Assembly (NCBI GenBank): GCA_033064195.1
Contig: JARBJD010000160.1
Location: 1-64,000, forward strand
DNA from: Blattamonas nauphoetae
Taxonomy: Eukaryota; Preaxostyla; Oxymonadida
Reading direction: 5' to 3'
DNA: 64,000 nucleotides
A program made the position numbers and the translations under genes. How positions within the stretch are numbered: position 1 is the first letter of the stretch; each line of letters starts with the position of its first letter. Below the pieces are notes generated by a model. The model made no database searches. It worked only from the letters and a program-made list of their open reading frames with translations, and was not told the origin of the DNA. This document shows positions 1 to 11,609 of the stretch, piece by piece.

Positions 1-275
1 GTGCGATCGGGAGAGGAGGGACGGAAGATCGTGGAGAGGAGGGAGTGTGCGATCGTGGAGAGGAGGGAGTGCGATCGAGGAGAGGAGGGACGGAAGATCG
101 TGGAAGAGGGAGGGAGTGTGCGATCGTGGAGAGGAGGGAGTGCGATCGTGGAGCAGGGAGTGTGCGGGATCGTGGAGAGGGGAGGGAGGTGCGATCGAGG
201 AGAGGAGGGACGGAAGATCGTGAAGAGGAGGGAGGGCGATCGAGGAGAGGAAGGACGGGAGATCGTGGAGAGTGA
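1..275. repeat. GA-rich minisatellite
   Basis: Purine-rich tandem array of imperfect units of about 20-45 bp built from GAGAGGAGGGA, GTGCGATCG and CGGAAGATCGTGGA in changing order. The first base of the window lies inside the array, so it probably extends to the left. The open frames across it are a by-product of the missing T-rich stops and are not genes. Confidence 0.85.
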
Positions 276-529
276 AAGTTCCTGTCGGCATTCCGAGTCC
301 ACTCTGAGTGTATCTCACGTAGTCAGGACTACTGTCGAGAGTGGTTGTGAAGTGCGTCAGTGATGGCCTGTCCGGTGAAGTGAACGACAGTACCATCAGA
401 ACGAGGTGATTGGGATAAGGTGACCACTGTTGAGGGTGAGGACGCATGTTGAGAGGAATATTGAATGAGTTGATGATTGAATCGAAGGATCGACGATGAA
501 TTCGTCGGATGTGCACTTCACTGAGAGCA

Positions 530-2390
530 GATTGTGTGTCAAGCTCTGGAAAATCGAAGATGAGGAAGCGAGAAAAGGGTGGCGATCATCCTTCCTTCGA
601 CGGCCGATTCTGCGAATCTCTGAAGAGTCGCTGTGGCCTCGTCGAGAAGATTATACAAGATCCTGCTGGTGATGGCGTTTTGTGTTGGATGAGGGATCAG
701 CGTACTGTCCAGTCTGTCCTCGTCAACGATCAGGTAATTCTCGGCAATTGTCGTGGAGTCACAGTTCGTGATTCTTGTTGCGAACAACGACGAGCACCCT
801 GGGTTCTGGAGCACGAACTCCATCCCTTTGAAGAGTCGATTCCTCTGAATATCACGCTGTCCAGAACGAGCCCGGAGCTGTCTGCGAGGCGCATGGCACA
901 ACTCACCTCGCCTTCAGAGGGAGGACGGCAGCAGTCCATGAAGAGTATGAGGCAGAGACTGGCTGGAAACCGAGCCTGAGATGGAAAGAGAGAAGGGCCG
1001 GAGAGTGTCGCACTTCCATCAAACTGCGCTGAACACGCCATGAACAAACAGCGACTGAACGTGATGTGGTTTTGAACGATGCCGTTGATTTCTGGATGAT
1101 TCTGTTGAAGGAGGCGGCAAAGGGTGAAGGAGACGTTCGAGCAGACGAGGGATTCTCCGTTGTTGAGTCCACACACCCTGTTCCACTAAGTTGGTTCGAG
1201 CTCATTGTGTCAGGAGGCGGGAAGAGAGGAGAGATGAGTCAACTGTGAGTTGAGTCGGTACGACTTGATTCTGTTCTGTCGAAAGTGTCCTGGGGAGAGA
1301 GGAGAGGACCAGTTCCAAGAACGAGGCTGGTGACGTGAATGAGGAGACCGGAGCAGCTGACAGAAGCTGCACCCTGTTTATCCTCAGAGCAGGGTGGTTG
1401 GGCGGAGGAGAATTTGCGGATTGGGGAAAAGGCAATCAGTGGAAGGAGTGTCCGAAGTTCACTCGATCTGGGAACAACGTCAATGAAAGAAATTGAACAT
1501 CCATCGTTCACCTCAGAACAGACAAGCATAAATGGGGAACATGCAGGATTTGAGATGATCATGCTTGACGAAATGACCACGTTGGAGTTCGAGAGTTGTC
1601 CGTTCGAAAGAAACATCCCTCGACAATCAATTATCATCCATGAAACATAAATCGAACAATTTGAGAAGATAAATATGAATTTGATCGTTTCTTCATGGTA
1701 GTTTGCTTTGTTTTTCCACGTCCGAGATTCATGTTGACGAGCTTCGTCCACCAACCATGTAGAATAGATTCTTGTTTCTTTTCCTCGAAGATTCATCGTC
1801 GTTGATGAGACTAGGTACTGATGCGCATGATATTTATCGTATTTTAAATCGAGTATGCGGTGAAATCCGTCTTGATCGCCATTTTCTCGTGTCGGCTTCT
1901 CTTCAATCGCAAGTCAGAGCAGAATGATGAAATATCGTCAGAGTCGCACTTGGTGGTTTGTTTCGGAAGTTGATCGAGAAAAGTGAGTCATCCGCCTAAT
2001 CATCGGAGGCTGGTTGTAAATTGGCTGCCCACGTTCGTTCCGCAATTCTTTGCATGAATAAGACCCGCTCAACACATCATTTCCCGTGTGTACGATGAGG
2101 GAATCTGTTTCATTCTGTGGCAGTAGCCTATTTTCGGAGAGCGGCACGTTCAGATCCTCCTTCCGTTTGGCTTCGATACAGTTCTCGATTGTGAGTGAGT
2201 CGGAGATTGTGTCAAATCTGAAGAGGTGATTGGTTCCTTCAAATCACGTTCTGACAAAGAGAAAGGCGGAGTTATGGACAGTGTCGGGAACGGGATGTCC
2301 TTGAAGTTCTCCGTGTTGTTCGGAAGAACAGAGGAGGTATGTGGTTCGGCTAATTGATGAAAATGAGTATAGAAACAATAAAGATGCATA
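530..2390 (-). pseudogene. decayed right-handed beta-helix surface protein
   Basis: Read on the minus strand, several frames give the texture of the oxymonad/trichomonad Pmp-like beta-helix proteins: short strands such as VSFSRC/SNVSFTLCR, a block ending in the hallmark VLGTGPLL (about 1300-1320), and around 1500-1600 the turn SNVVISSSMIISNP followed by ISFIDVV. Further blocks occur near 1940-2150 (LIVHTGNDVLSG) and 2150-2390. The frame changes repeatedly and stops are frequent, so this is a relic. Living members are large, with a signal peptide and one or a few C-terminal TM segments; none is intact here. The part at about 1110-1870 has a second diverged copy at 49680-50480, inside a transposable element. 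The family call is from motif texture only. Confidence 0.6.
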
Positions 2391-3270
2391 CTGATGTTGG
2401 GAGTTTTTCCTATTTCATTTCTTTCTGTTTATTTCAGATTGTTACACGATCAAGTCATCTATGTCGGATAAATGATGAGAAACATGGGAAGAAGAGGGTA
2501 ATAACAGCGGAGATACATACTGATGGAGTGATTTTTCACCAGATTTATTCGATACGATATCAATGACAAGAAGAAGAGGAGTCAATTCTGGGTCAAGTGG
2601 TTTTTCACGAATTTGGATTCAACACAGACAAAATTGATTTAGAACCCGACAATAGAAGGGTTGAATGTAGAACGGAAGTCAAATTGCGGAATGAGAGGTC
2701 CTGAAAGAAAAGAGACGACGAAGACAACTCATCGTGGGGAAGAGGATCGGGACAAATCGGACATGTCCGATTTGTCCGATTTGTCCTCTTTTGAGATAAG
2801 TGCAGAAGTTGGATGAACTAATTGAGAGAAAGTTCCAGTGTGAATATAAGGTGCTTGTCCGATTTGTCCTCCTCTTTGTCCTCTCTTGGGCCGATCGTCC
2901 TCTAAACTCCTAATTAGGAGTTTAGGAGACAGAGCCCCTACGGCTCGTGATTCACCACCAAACTGATTTTCACACATATTAACGCCCTTTTTAATGTCAT
3001 ACGATGGATATGATCGAATATTGAAGGATCAAGTCTGCTATATAGTCAGAAAATTCCATGAAAAAAGTGCGGGGTGAAGAAACTTCTTTTCAGACATTTT
3101 GAAGCATTCTCTGGCATTGAACAGGTCCGAATAGAGACAAAGAGTGTTTGAAGAACAGAGAGAAGGTGAATTCAGATGAAATGGAGGAAAACAAAGCTGA
3201 TTTTCCGAGGAGGACAGGACCCCTGTCCTCTGTCCTCAAGATTTTGTCCTTCGTCCGTCCTCTTAACATC
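2391..3270. other. no gene; GGACA-rich simple DNA
   Basis: No supportable coding sequence. Two stretches (about 2740-2910 and 3200-3262) consist largely of GGACA/TGTCC words. They include a perfect 28-bp palindrome at 2750-2777 and a second palindrome centred on CTAATTAG near 2910. The right side ends abruptly where homology to the helical family begins at about 3271, so this DNA replaced or truncated the 5' part of that gene. Confidence 0.6.
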
Positions 3271-3379
3271 ATAAATGCTGTATGACATGTTGATCCCAAT
3301 GGAGCCATCTATCGTCCAGATCAGTCGCAATCGTCACCTTTTGTCGTGGAAGGATGAATGCAAAAAAACCTTCACATTA
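3271..3379 (+). pseudogene. helical-family gene, left piece of split copy
   Basis: Frame reads MLIPMEPSIVQISRNRHLL then SWKDECKKTFTL, the conserved central segment of the helical family (compare copies A, D and I). It breaks at base 3379 where a TIR element begins. The continuation, LLSYIFQVSAFYQPALDF, starts at 9664. Removing 3380-9663 plus one TTA joins the two in one frame with exactly the spacing of intact paralogs (13 residues between the conserved T and the QP). The 5' two thirds of the gene are missing upstream. Confidence 0.85.
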
Positions 3380-3432
3380 TAGTGCCCTCAAAAACCCGCT
3401 TTTATCCATAAACCCGCGCAAAATCCAAAACT
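3380..3432 (+). repeat. left TIR of 6.3-kb element
   Basis: Starts TAGTGCCCTCAAAAACCCGC and is the inverse of 9612-9663 with a few mismatches; the AAACCC[G]C...AAAT word occurs twice at about 20-bp spacing. Confidence 0.85.
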
Positions 3433-3654
3433 GTGATTGTCATTGTGTAATAATTGCTTCCATTTCATATTTCCACTTTTTAGACCTAGTTACTCAAAAC
3501 TTATAAAAATGGAGCTAGATCGAAATCAAAAAGTGGGTCAAATTTGTGTCAAACACTTGAGGGATGAGAAACTGCCCTCCATCGCGTATATCACCTCTTC
3601 CTCCCAACTTTCACTCACACCAGACGACGCATGAACATGTATAACTCGCCATTC

Positions 3655-4935
3655 TAGCAGTCAATCACAATCCAAGATTGATAAACAAAACACAGTGCGA
3701 GAATTGAGAATTGCACATTCCGGCTCTGTTGGTTACAAGGAATTGGTGCCGCATGGAGGATTGACTTGGCTAGTCGTGAGATCAAGGGATGTACAATCGA
3801 TCAATGTTCGAGCTCATCAACAGAATCCGCAATCATCTTCGACAACATCGCTCAAGGGACTCTAACCATCACGAATACAAACATTGGTGGAATACTTACA
3901 AAAAAACACGTTTGACATATGCATTGCAGAGGGGGGAAATGGAGGAGGAGTGTGGGCGTATGTGATTAGCAAAACAATCTCGTTTGAAGGCAGCTACAGT
4001 TGAGCGTGCTCAGCGGCGTAAATTGGAGGAGGACTCTCTTTTTCCCTCGTCAGTCACAATGATGAGGCAATCAGACTGGAGAATGTGGAGTTCGGAGAAG
4101 AAGACATCGAACCGAATTGGAGCTCAGGGTCAAGTATAAGCCCATCGCCGATTACTTCACCACGCCGAAGAACACAGAAACCAACATTTTCGAACCGAAA
4201 GGACATGAACTTTCCTTGATAGGGGACAAACAGCAGCACTCGTCGTCGCTTGTCTTCCTTGCCAACCATAACGCTGGAGGGCCTACATATGCCTCGGGGG
4301 AAAGTTTGAACATGAGCTGTGCGGAAACTCGAAATTACTTTGTGCAGTTCTTGATAGAGCACGCAACTGTCCTCTTCCATTCAAATGTCGGTCTGACCAG
4401 CAGTATCACATCAACCAAGCGAATGAAATGGACACCGTCGTCTTTAAAAAATGCGCACAATCAGGACAGCAACATGCACGATCAAAATCGAATCAGAAAC
4501 ACTCACAACACACGCTCTTCACTTCACTCCAATCACAACGCAGACATAACCAATAAAATACACAGTGGATGAACCTCTGACCAAAAACGAAGCACCAATT
4601 GAGATCACCCGGACAACAATTGAGCGCATCACCCTCTCACCTCACAACATAAATGAGGATCAACGATTTCAGCTCAGCTCGACGAAAACATAGCAATCAC
4701 AGTGAAATACACGGGATTTGTGAATTGTGTGACGATCAGTGGACACAACAAGCGAGGAGTTGTGGAGATGACATCGAAGAGACGTGTACTGAGCAGCGAC
4801 TCGGACGACCCAAGCACACTGACATTCCAAGAGCTGACAATTGACGTGTCCTCATCGAAGCTGACTTCAAATAATTCTTTCCTCACATTCGAAGACGGAT
4901 CTCGGTCATCAAAAGAAGAAGCAACAAGATCATAG
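3655..4935 (+). pseudogene. beta-helix surface protein remnant (element cargo)
   Basis: Plus-strand translation near 3811-3890 reads SAIIFDNIAQGTLTITNTNI, then KNTFDICIAEGGNGGGVWAY near 3905-3965, and AIRLENVEFGEEDIE near 4065-4110. These are typical strand-turn repeats of Pmp-like beta-helix proteins. A last block at about 4685-4935 (TVKYTGFVNCVTISGHNKRG, then LTFQELTIDV) fits the C-terminal part. Frames change several times and there are many stops. It lies wholly inside the TTA-flanked element and on its plus strand. Confidence 0.6.
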
Positions 4936-6479
4936 TCCCCCAATCAACCCGTACTTGTTCATCAAGTAGTACCAAGGATATAGATGAACAATCGAACATT
5001 ACACGTGACAAAACAGATGTCGAATCTCAAATTGTTCACTTCTAGGCAAAGTTATCGACTGATCAATCCATTCATTTTTTTATCCACCTCATCCTTCCCT
5101 TTGCGAAAACAATGATTGAAACCAACTAAAAAATCTTGAAATGAAACACTGGGGTAGGGATCAACCATAAGATGGTGGAAAACTGGTTAAAAGACTGAAA
5201 ATGACAACTGTCTTAGGTTTGACACCGTCTGTGCTTTTAGGGAAGAAAGACGCTGGAAATGACAAGGGAGTGGAAAAAATGAAGTTCGAATGGCTGGAGA
5301 CGAGAGTGGATGTTGGGTGGGGATCGATGGAGATCTTCATCAAGTGGTCATCAACTGTCCTGCTGTGCACTCAGCTTGAGAGATCGAACGTGATCCGTGG
5401 CGAGACGCGGAATGACTGTGGATTATCCATTGAAGGGCGACCAGATCGTGTTTGTAAGGGAGGGAGGGTTCGTCACTGTCCTTCATCGGATGATGGGAGA
5501 TTCGGATGAAGTTGGGATTGATCTGTCGTCCCGACTTGGCCAGCATCGTCAAAAACAAAAAGAACAATCTCTGAAAATCCATTTGTGATGAGTCATTCCG
5601 TTTGTATGGCCTCCAAATTCGAAGCACAACCAATTTGACGTTTTGCTTGTCCTTGCTGTGCAACCACGAGTGAGGCGAAGAGAGTGGCGGGTGTGTGGTC
5701 AATCAACTTCGAACAAGGTCGGGGAGTGGTTGGATCGGATACAGGACGAGGTTCGAAAGTTGGGTTGTGAACGGATGGTTGGAAGCAACTTGTTCCGTAT
5801 TGATGGACCAGCTAGAAATCAAGATTTTATCAAAAAAGTTTAAAATATGAGAGAAATTGATGAGAAACGGCATATTCATGGTAAAAACTTCACAGAGGAG
5901 ATCATGGAAGGAGAGCTGAATTTCAGACATACAAAGACACATCTGTTGAATTAGCGGGGAGGGAGGTCTTGAGACTCAATGTTGATGCGCCTAACAAACT
6001 CTGAGATTGTTGATGTTTGTGCATTCAGCATTTGATTTGAAAATGAACCCATTGATCCAAATAAATCATCCAAAAAGTCACATATTACCAATAACTCGAT
6101 TAATGAAATGATAAAAATATAAATCAGCAAGAAATCGTTGTTGTACGGCCTGATGAACATGTACGGCCTGATGAGGGGACTATCAGCCACTTTCCTCTCA
6201 GCAGGAACCAATGATGGACGTTGTCGTGAAATACGATGATTTTGTCTGAGTACTACCTGTCAACACTCTCATCACTCACGATCCTCTTCTCACTCGGTGT
6301 CCAACTGCATCTGACAGTGAACTCACCATCAAACTTCACCGCACCCCCGCCCATTTCTACTCACAACTCTGGACAATCGGTGATCGAGGACTGACAGACA
6401 AACTGATTATCTGCTTCGTGATACAAAGCTAAGTCTTCTCAATCCCAAACCCTCCAACTGCAAGTATTCTCAGCCAGAC
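4936..6479. other. element interior without recognisable gene
   Basis: Open frames here are short (under about 120 codons) and overlapping on both strands, with no motif that I recognise. A short plus-strand stretch near 5200-5500 (FEWLETRVDVGWGSMEIF) has protein-like composition but cannot be assigned. AT-rich stretches at 5090-5130 and 6050-6130 look non-coding. Confidence 0.5.
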
Positions 6480-9440
6480 GACTCTGTCTTTCCGTCCAAA
6501 CAAAATTCCGACAATCTTGCTCAAGTTCTGGACTGTCCTTTCCCACACCAGGGGCGAGTCCGATGGCAGGAAAGTCTGTCCAGTCGAAGTTCCTAAGCGA
6601 GCAAGTGAATCGAAAAGAGCCGAAATACACCAACGCAAGGCAGGTACAAGAAGCAATCAAGTTCTTGACCGAGAAAGAATACAGGAAGAACAGAGAGTGC
6701 GTTTCTCTTGCCGATCAGCTTTCTTCTATCTTTCCCACACAAACTGCCAGATGAAGATGGGCGAAAGACAAGTTCACAGGGCGGACAGAACTCACAGGGT
6801 GTGTCATTCAAACTGAACTTTGCGAAAGCTACAAAAGCACACGACATGTCCCGCGCCTACCTCCAACAAGCGTATCTGCTCCTCTTGGACAAGGCAATCT
6901 GATTCGAGCGTGACTCGCGAGATGTTTTCCAGCTGCTCCTTCGCCAGTACCCAAAAAGTGCCCAGGTGATCAGAGGATGCGGAGCACTGCTGAGGGACAT
7001 CTACAAAGACGATGACACAGCCATGCTGATGTTCACAGAAGCAAACATCATCGAAGAGGACACGACAGTGACCGAGACGATGAGCAGAGTGAATGGAGGA
7101 AGCAAGCTGTCGACTATTGCTGGACAGTCGAGTGGGCAACAGAAAAAGAAGAAGACGAGGGCAAGAAAGCGCTCCTGCCTCTGTTCATCCCCATCGTGAT
7201 CATGTCGGGGATTGTGATTGTCGGGGCCATGGTGGCGATGTGTGTGGTTGTGCTGATGACGTCCACAACGTCCAGTGTCAACACCAACCAGGTCAGCCAC
7301 TTCGCAAACATGCTCTCATCCATCCTCGATATGGTTCTCTACTCCAACTTCTTCATGCTCCGCTCACAATACACAGACACTCAGCTGGAATCCATGAACG
7401 TGACCTTCATGCCCAGCACCAGTCTCATCACCAGAGTGTTCGAGAGGAGAGCAACCACGCTCGGCGAGGGACTGGACGATGTGTACCAGGAAGCTTCGGC
7501 AACGAATGAATGTTCAACGATGGAATTCGGAGGCATCCCCATCATCATACCGTCGTACAATGAGGTCAAAGTCGGATGCACCTCAGCGATGTGAATGACA
7601 GAGACACAAATCGTGAACATGAACCTGATCGACCTGGTCAACAACATCGTCAACGTAGCTGCTCTCATCATCAACGAAGGATTCTGAAACACCGTGGAAT
7701 GGCCTGGCCTCCCTGCCCAGCTCTACTTTGTGATCATGAACGGACCAGTGGCAACTCCGAACAACAGTCGTTGGTCGTACAGTACATCGACATCGCGGTT
7801 GGAGTAACCTCGATTGTACTCCCTCTCATCGTCCTGATTGTGCAGTTTGTACAGACCATCAACAAACTCAAGCGAGAGCGAAGGGAAGTTTTCTTCCAAA
7901 TCGCTACTCCTTTGGAACAACGACGGGGAGCTGGATTCAGCGAAGAGGAGCTGGAGCTAAACTCTGAACGAGGGCAGGTGAACGACGATGAGAAAATGAT
8001 AGGAAAGAAGAATCAGGACGAAGAGGAGAACGAAGAAGACGAGGATAAGAAGAAGAACGAGCTGAAAGACGGCGAGAAGGAAGAGACAAAATCACAGAAA
8101 GCGAAGAGAGAGGCCGAGGAGAAGAAGAAGGCAGAGGAGGAAGAGAAAAAAAAGAAAAAGAAGAAGGACAGAAACGGTCTGGCGCCGCAACAGATTGATC
8201 TGCTCAACAAAATCAACAAAATGTCAAACTTCATCCCAAACTCTTTCTACGTCCGCGTTGTGATCGGAATTATCCTAATCGTTGACGGTGTGCTCACATT
8301 CTCAACTCATTTGCCTTTCCTCCTCATCTCTTCATCTCATCTTCTCTTCTCATGTCTTTTCATCATTCTCCTTCTCTTTCTTCTCTCCAGGTGGAGTATC
8401 GTCCCATCCGCAGAAGGACCATGGATCGACAGCAGACACCTCTCATCCGACATGGGCCTGATCCAAGCACTACTCGCGAGTGAGGTATCCTCTCTTCCGC
8501 TTCAAGCAACCCATTTCCTACACCCATCCCCCCGTCTCTCTTTTCACTCGTATTCAGATCACATACTACAACGCTATCGACATCCTCGCCAATCAGGGTT
8601 CCTCCTCCCAAAACGTCATCCCGACTGGCGACCAAATCTTCGACGGATTGTCCGTGGAACCAACGATGAAGAAGGGCAGCTCGGCCAACGCACTGATGTT
8701 CGAGGTTTGACTCCTCCATGCGATCTTCACTTCGTTCTGTCCGCTTTCTTCCATCGATCTCATTTCTCTCTCATCACACGCTATTTTCATCACTCTCCCA
8801 GTCAACTGAATGCATGCCCCTCGATGCTGCCGATTGTGCAGTGGAAAATCGGATTTATTGACTAACAGGAAACTTCAGCGGACTGCAGGCACTCATCCTG
8901 TAGCACATTGAGGCAGCCCGCATGATTGCTACAGCACCGAATCCCTACAGCGGGATGCCACTCAGCAACGAGAACGTCCAGGTGTGCTCTCCACTCTCCT
9001 CCTTCTGATCCCCCTTTCTCTCACGTTGTGTCCTCTCCTCTCAGATCATGGGTTCTCTCCTCGTGTACGATCTGCGTGGCGGATTCAAAATGTTCCTCGA
9101 AGCTGTTATCAGCGAGATGACAAAGACAATCAGCGTATTCCAAATTCTCCTCATCATCTCGTTCATCGTCGCATTCTTCCTCGCTTGTGTCGCCTTCTTC
9201 GCCTTTATTGTTCCCACCAAATCCCTCTTGACGACAGTGGCGAACGGGATAGAAGCATTGAAAGACATCGACCCTGCGGCAGACGCAGCAGACAGAACGG
9301 GAGTGGGACAGGGAGGACGACTGAACGTGAAGCAGGGGTGGAAAAGAACGTCGATCTTGTGCGGAACATGGAGGTACGATAGATCATCAGGAAACACCTC
9401 GATCAGAAAACCATCCATTGAATATTTCTTTCGACCATTG
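6480..9440 (+). pseudogene. TmcB-like multi-pass membrane protein fragment
   Basis: The N-terminal part (about 6565-7080) reads as TPR-like helices: EPKYTNARQVQEAIKFLTEK, then VFQLLLRQYPKSAQVI. A hydrophobic segment follows at about 7195-7260 (IVIMSGIVIVGAMVAMCVVV), then an extracellular-type domain, another hydrophobic segment near 7775-7860, a Lys/Glu-rich cytoplasmic loop (7980-8175), and TM segments near 8250-8290 and 9130-9220. This order matches the tiny-macrocysts (TmcB) type proteins abundant in amoebae and oxymonads, often joined to PAS or cyclase domains, which are absent here. Four clean introns remain: 8288-8390, 8485-8557, 8705-8801 and 8983-9044. There are in-frame stops (for example TGA at about 6901, TAG in the 8900-8910 area) and frame changes. 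The intact introns show capture as DNA, not by reverse transcription. Confidence 0.55.
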
Positions 9441-9611
9441 TAGTTTCATTTCAAAGACCATTTCAACACAAATCACACATTTTTGAAGAATTCAATTGAG
9501 ATCAAACCAGAAATAAAACGTTCATTTGAAATCACTTGGTAAAGAAGTGTTTGTGAGTAAAAAGGAGTGAAATTCGAGAGCATCGGAATTAATTCATCAT
9601 GATTTTTGATT

Positions 9612-9663
9612 AAACGGGTTTTGCGCGGGTTTATGTATTTTGCGCGGGTTTCTGAGGGCACTA
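9612..9663 (-). repeat. right TIR of 6.3-kb element
   Basis: Inverse of the left TIR; contains GCGCGGGTTT twice and ends GAGGGCACTA directly before the TTA at 9664-9666. Confidence 0.85.
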
Positions 9664-10023
9664 TTATTGTCCTATATCTTTCAAGTAAGTGCATTCTACC
9701 AACCAGCACTGGATTTCGTTTGTTCTTCTCGCATCCCAATAGTCTTCCAATCACTTCTCTCAAAAGTGGAAGACGAATTCACCCATCTCGAGATCCTATG
9801 GGGCATATCCCACAATATCAGCAAATGGGAGAAATATGGTGTTGAAATTGTGGTCAGAGGAATAATTATGTTGCATACACTGGAACAGGAAGGCTTCAGA
9901 GATCATCTCGATCAATTACAATTTCACGACAAAACAACGAATAATGGAATCATTGTGTGGATCAACTCATCTGCATTCGTGAACAATTTTGGAACGAACT
10001 GTTATCAGGTCAGATATTGCTGA
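9664..10023 (+). pseudogene. helical-family gene, right piece of split copy
   Basis: C-terminal third of the family: LLSYIFQVSAFYQPALDF, IPIVFQSLLSKVEDE, then LHTLEQEGFRDHLDQLQFHD and a final SAFVNNFGTN, ending in TGA at 10021-10023. It is the downstream half of the copy whose left half stops at 3379. The C-terminus departs from the usual LGMNSPL ending. Confidence 0.85.
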
Positions 10024-10035
10024 TCGATCTCCCGG

Positions 10036-11200
10036 ATGGTATTCACGCTATCAAACTTACAGATGGTGGCTGTTTCGATTCCTTCACTCGCGATCATCCC
10101 CCCCTCGATCTCTGAGCTGATATCAATCGTAAAAATGAATTTTGGATCCAAAACGATCGAGACGGTTCCCAGCGAGCTGTTCCGTCTCCCCACTCCGACT
10201 CACCTGGTCCTGTCACGCAAACAGTATTGCATCCTTCTCATCTGATCCTGCGATGTCCCCAAAAGTTGAGTTGTCACTTGGATTCGTGGATCCACTGAGC
10301 AATTCGGTGATATATGAGAAAACTGGGACAGGGACGCATCCTGGAGCGGTTCTCTGTCCTCTGGAGCGTCTGTTGCTTGCGTCGAACCAACTGACCTCTG
10401 TGCCCCTGTTTGTGTTGCAGTTTCGAAAATTGCACACACTTTCGCTTGCTGTGAACGGGATTTCCGAGCTTCCGCGTCATTTCTTCCACTCGCTGCCGAA
10501 CTTGAGCCTCCTGGATTTGTCGTTCAACGAACTGACGCATCTTCCAAAATTGATTGGTTCGAGGAACACGAAATGGATCTCGCTGGACGTGTCGTTCAAC
10601 AACTTGACATCGCTGCCGCACTTTCTTGTTGCTCCGAACAGTTCGCTGTACTCGTCGCAGTTGCTGTCTCTCCGCCAGCGATTCTTCGGATCTTGCACTC
10701 CACACACACCAGCCACGCCGACACTGGCCTCTCCCGTCGCTCTGACGCTGGACGGGTCTGGGAGTCGTCCGTATGGGTTCGGGGCGACGAATGGAGACGC
10801 CGAACTGGCAGTTTGGGCATCTGAACGTGTGGCTGACACTCCTCCCATTCGACTGATTGCGTGGAAAGTGGTTTGTAAGTGGCCGATCCAGAGTTTCTCG
10901 AATCGACATCAACAACAACGAGAGCAACTGGCAGTGCAGTGGACGACGAAGGAATACTCGGCTCGTCTGATCCATCGATCCCACTCTCACTCCTCCTCAC
11001 TCGACAACTCGAACAATCAGCCCCTTCTCCTCCCATCTCCTCGCATGGAAGTGGGATTGGTTGTTTGAAGGGATCACACCGTCTGCTTGGATTCTGTGCA
11101 CTGCACATCTGAACCTGTCTTCTTCCGATTTGTTCGCTTTCGTCAGACAGATTGGATTGTGAGCGAGACGACACCAATCTCGTCTACTCTCCACAATTGC
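10036..11200 (+). pseudogene. leucine-rich-repeat protein remnant
   Basis: Leucine-rich repeats with spacing of about 23 residues: LERLLLASNQLTSVPLFVLQ, KLHTLSLAVNGISELPRHFF, LSLLDLSFNELTHLPKLI and ISLDVSFNNLTSLPHFL (10350-10640). An N-terminal cap-like stretch at 10036-10245 (VPSELFRLPTPTHLVLS) lies in a different frame, so there is a frameshift or an unrecognised small intron between 10200 and 10330. After the repeats the frame runs to 11068. The 3' part (about 10880-11190) is homologous to sequence at 24544-24786 and 26587 onward, where the related locus carries two transposon insertions. Such LRR proteins mediate protein binding; no kinase or other effector domain is visible. Confidence 0.6.
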
Positions 11201-11609
11201 GAACTCCACTCAGCTGCAGACGAGTGATTTTGTTCTGTGCCTCTTGATGATTGTGAGTGGGCCAGACTCGATCAGCAGATGGGATATTGCTGGAACAAAT
11301 ACTGTGTGGCGAAGTCTTGTCCCTCTTCGGCATCCACTCGTATTGGTGTGGGCAGCATTGATTTGCCAGATGGGCTGACTGGAAGCATTTCAGCTGAGCA
11401 TTCCTCTCGCCTTCAAACCCATCTTCCTGTCTCTTGATTGACAATTGATCTTCTTTGATATCATTTCAGTTATGGTTCTTGACAGATGGTCCTGTTCATC
11501 AATAGATAACGTGAGACTGGGAACTTTCTTTGGAGTTAGTCCAGATCGGACCCAGAGAAAAGAATCTTCTGTGATCAGGTTCTCATCATAGGGATTTTCA
11601 AACCGACCA
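11201..11609. other. spacer before the family array
   Basis: No gene supported. Presumably 3' remnant of the LRR locus followed by the upstream region of copy A; a promoter motif could not be picked out. Confidence 0.4.

Larger units (their letters stand above)
3380..9663 (+). mobile_element. 6.3-kb TIR element carrying gene fragments (TTA duplication)
   Basis: Ends are inverted repeats beginning TAGTGCCCTCA (left 3380-3432, right 9612-9663), each with two copies of an AAACCCGCGCAAAA-like word (the first degraded in the left end). It is flanked on both sides by TTA (3377-3379 and 9664-9666). Single TTA in the reconstructed empty site keeps the host frame open, so TTA is a true 3-bp target duplication; PIF/Harbinger-type elements make TWA duplications, but no transposase was recognised. 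The interior holds a beta-helix remnant (3655-4935) and a TmcB-like remnant with introns (6480-9440). It therefore looks like a non-autonomous element that picked up unrelated genomic gene pieces. Confidence 0.85.

Noticed and set aside
1-363. 120-codon open frame at the left edge
   Set aside because: It consists of the GA-rich minisatellite read as RGGxxx repeats; open only because T-containing stops are rare.
3380-9663. Large TIR element as a Polinton or other virus-like element
   Set aside because: No polymerase, integrase, packaging or capsid gene recognised; the target duplication is 3 bp and the cargo is host-type gene fragments.
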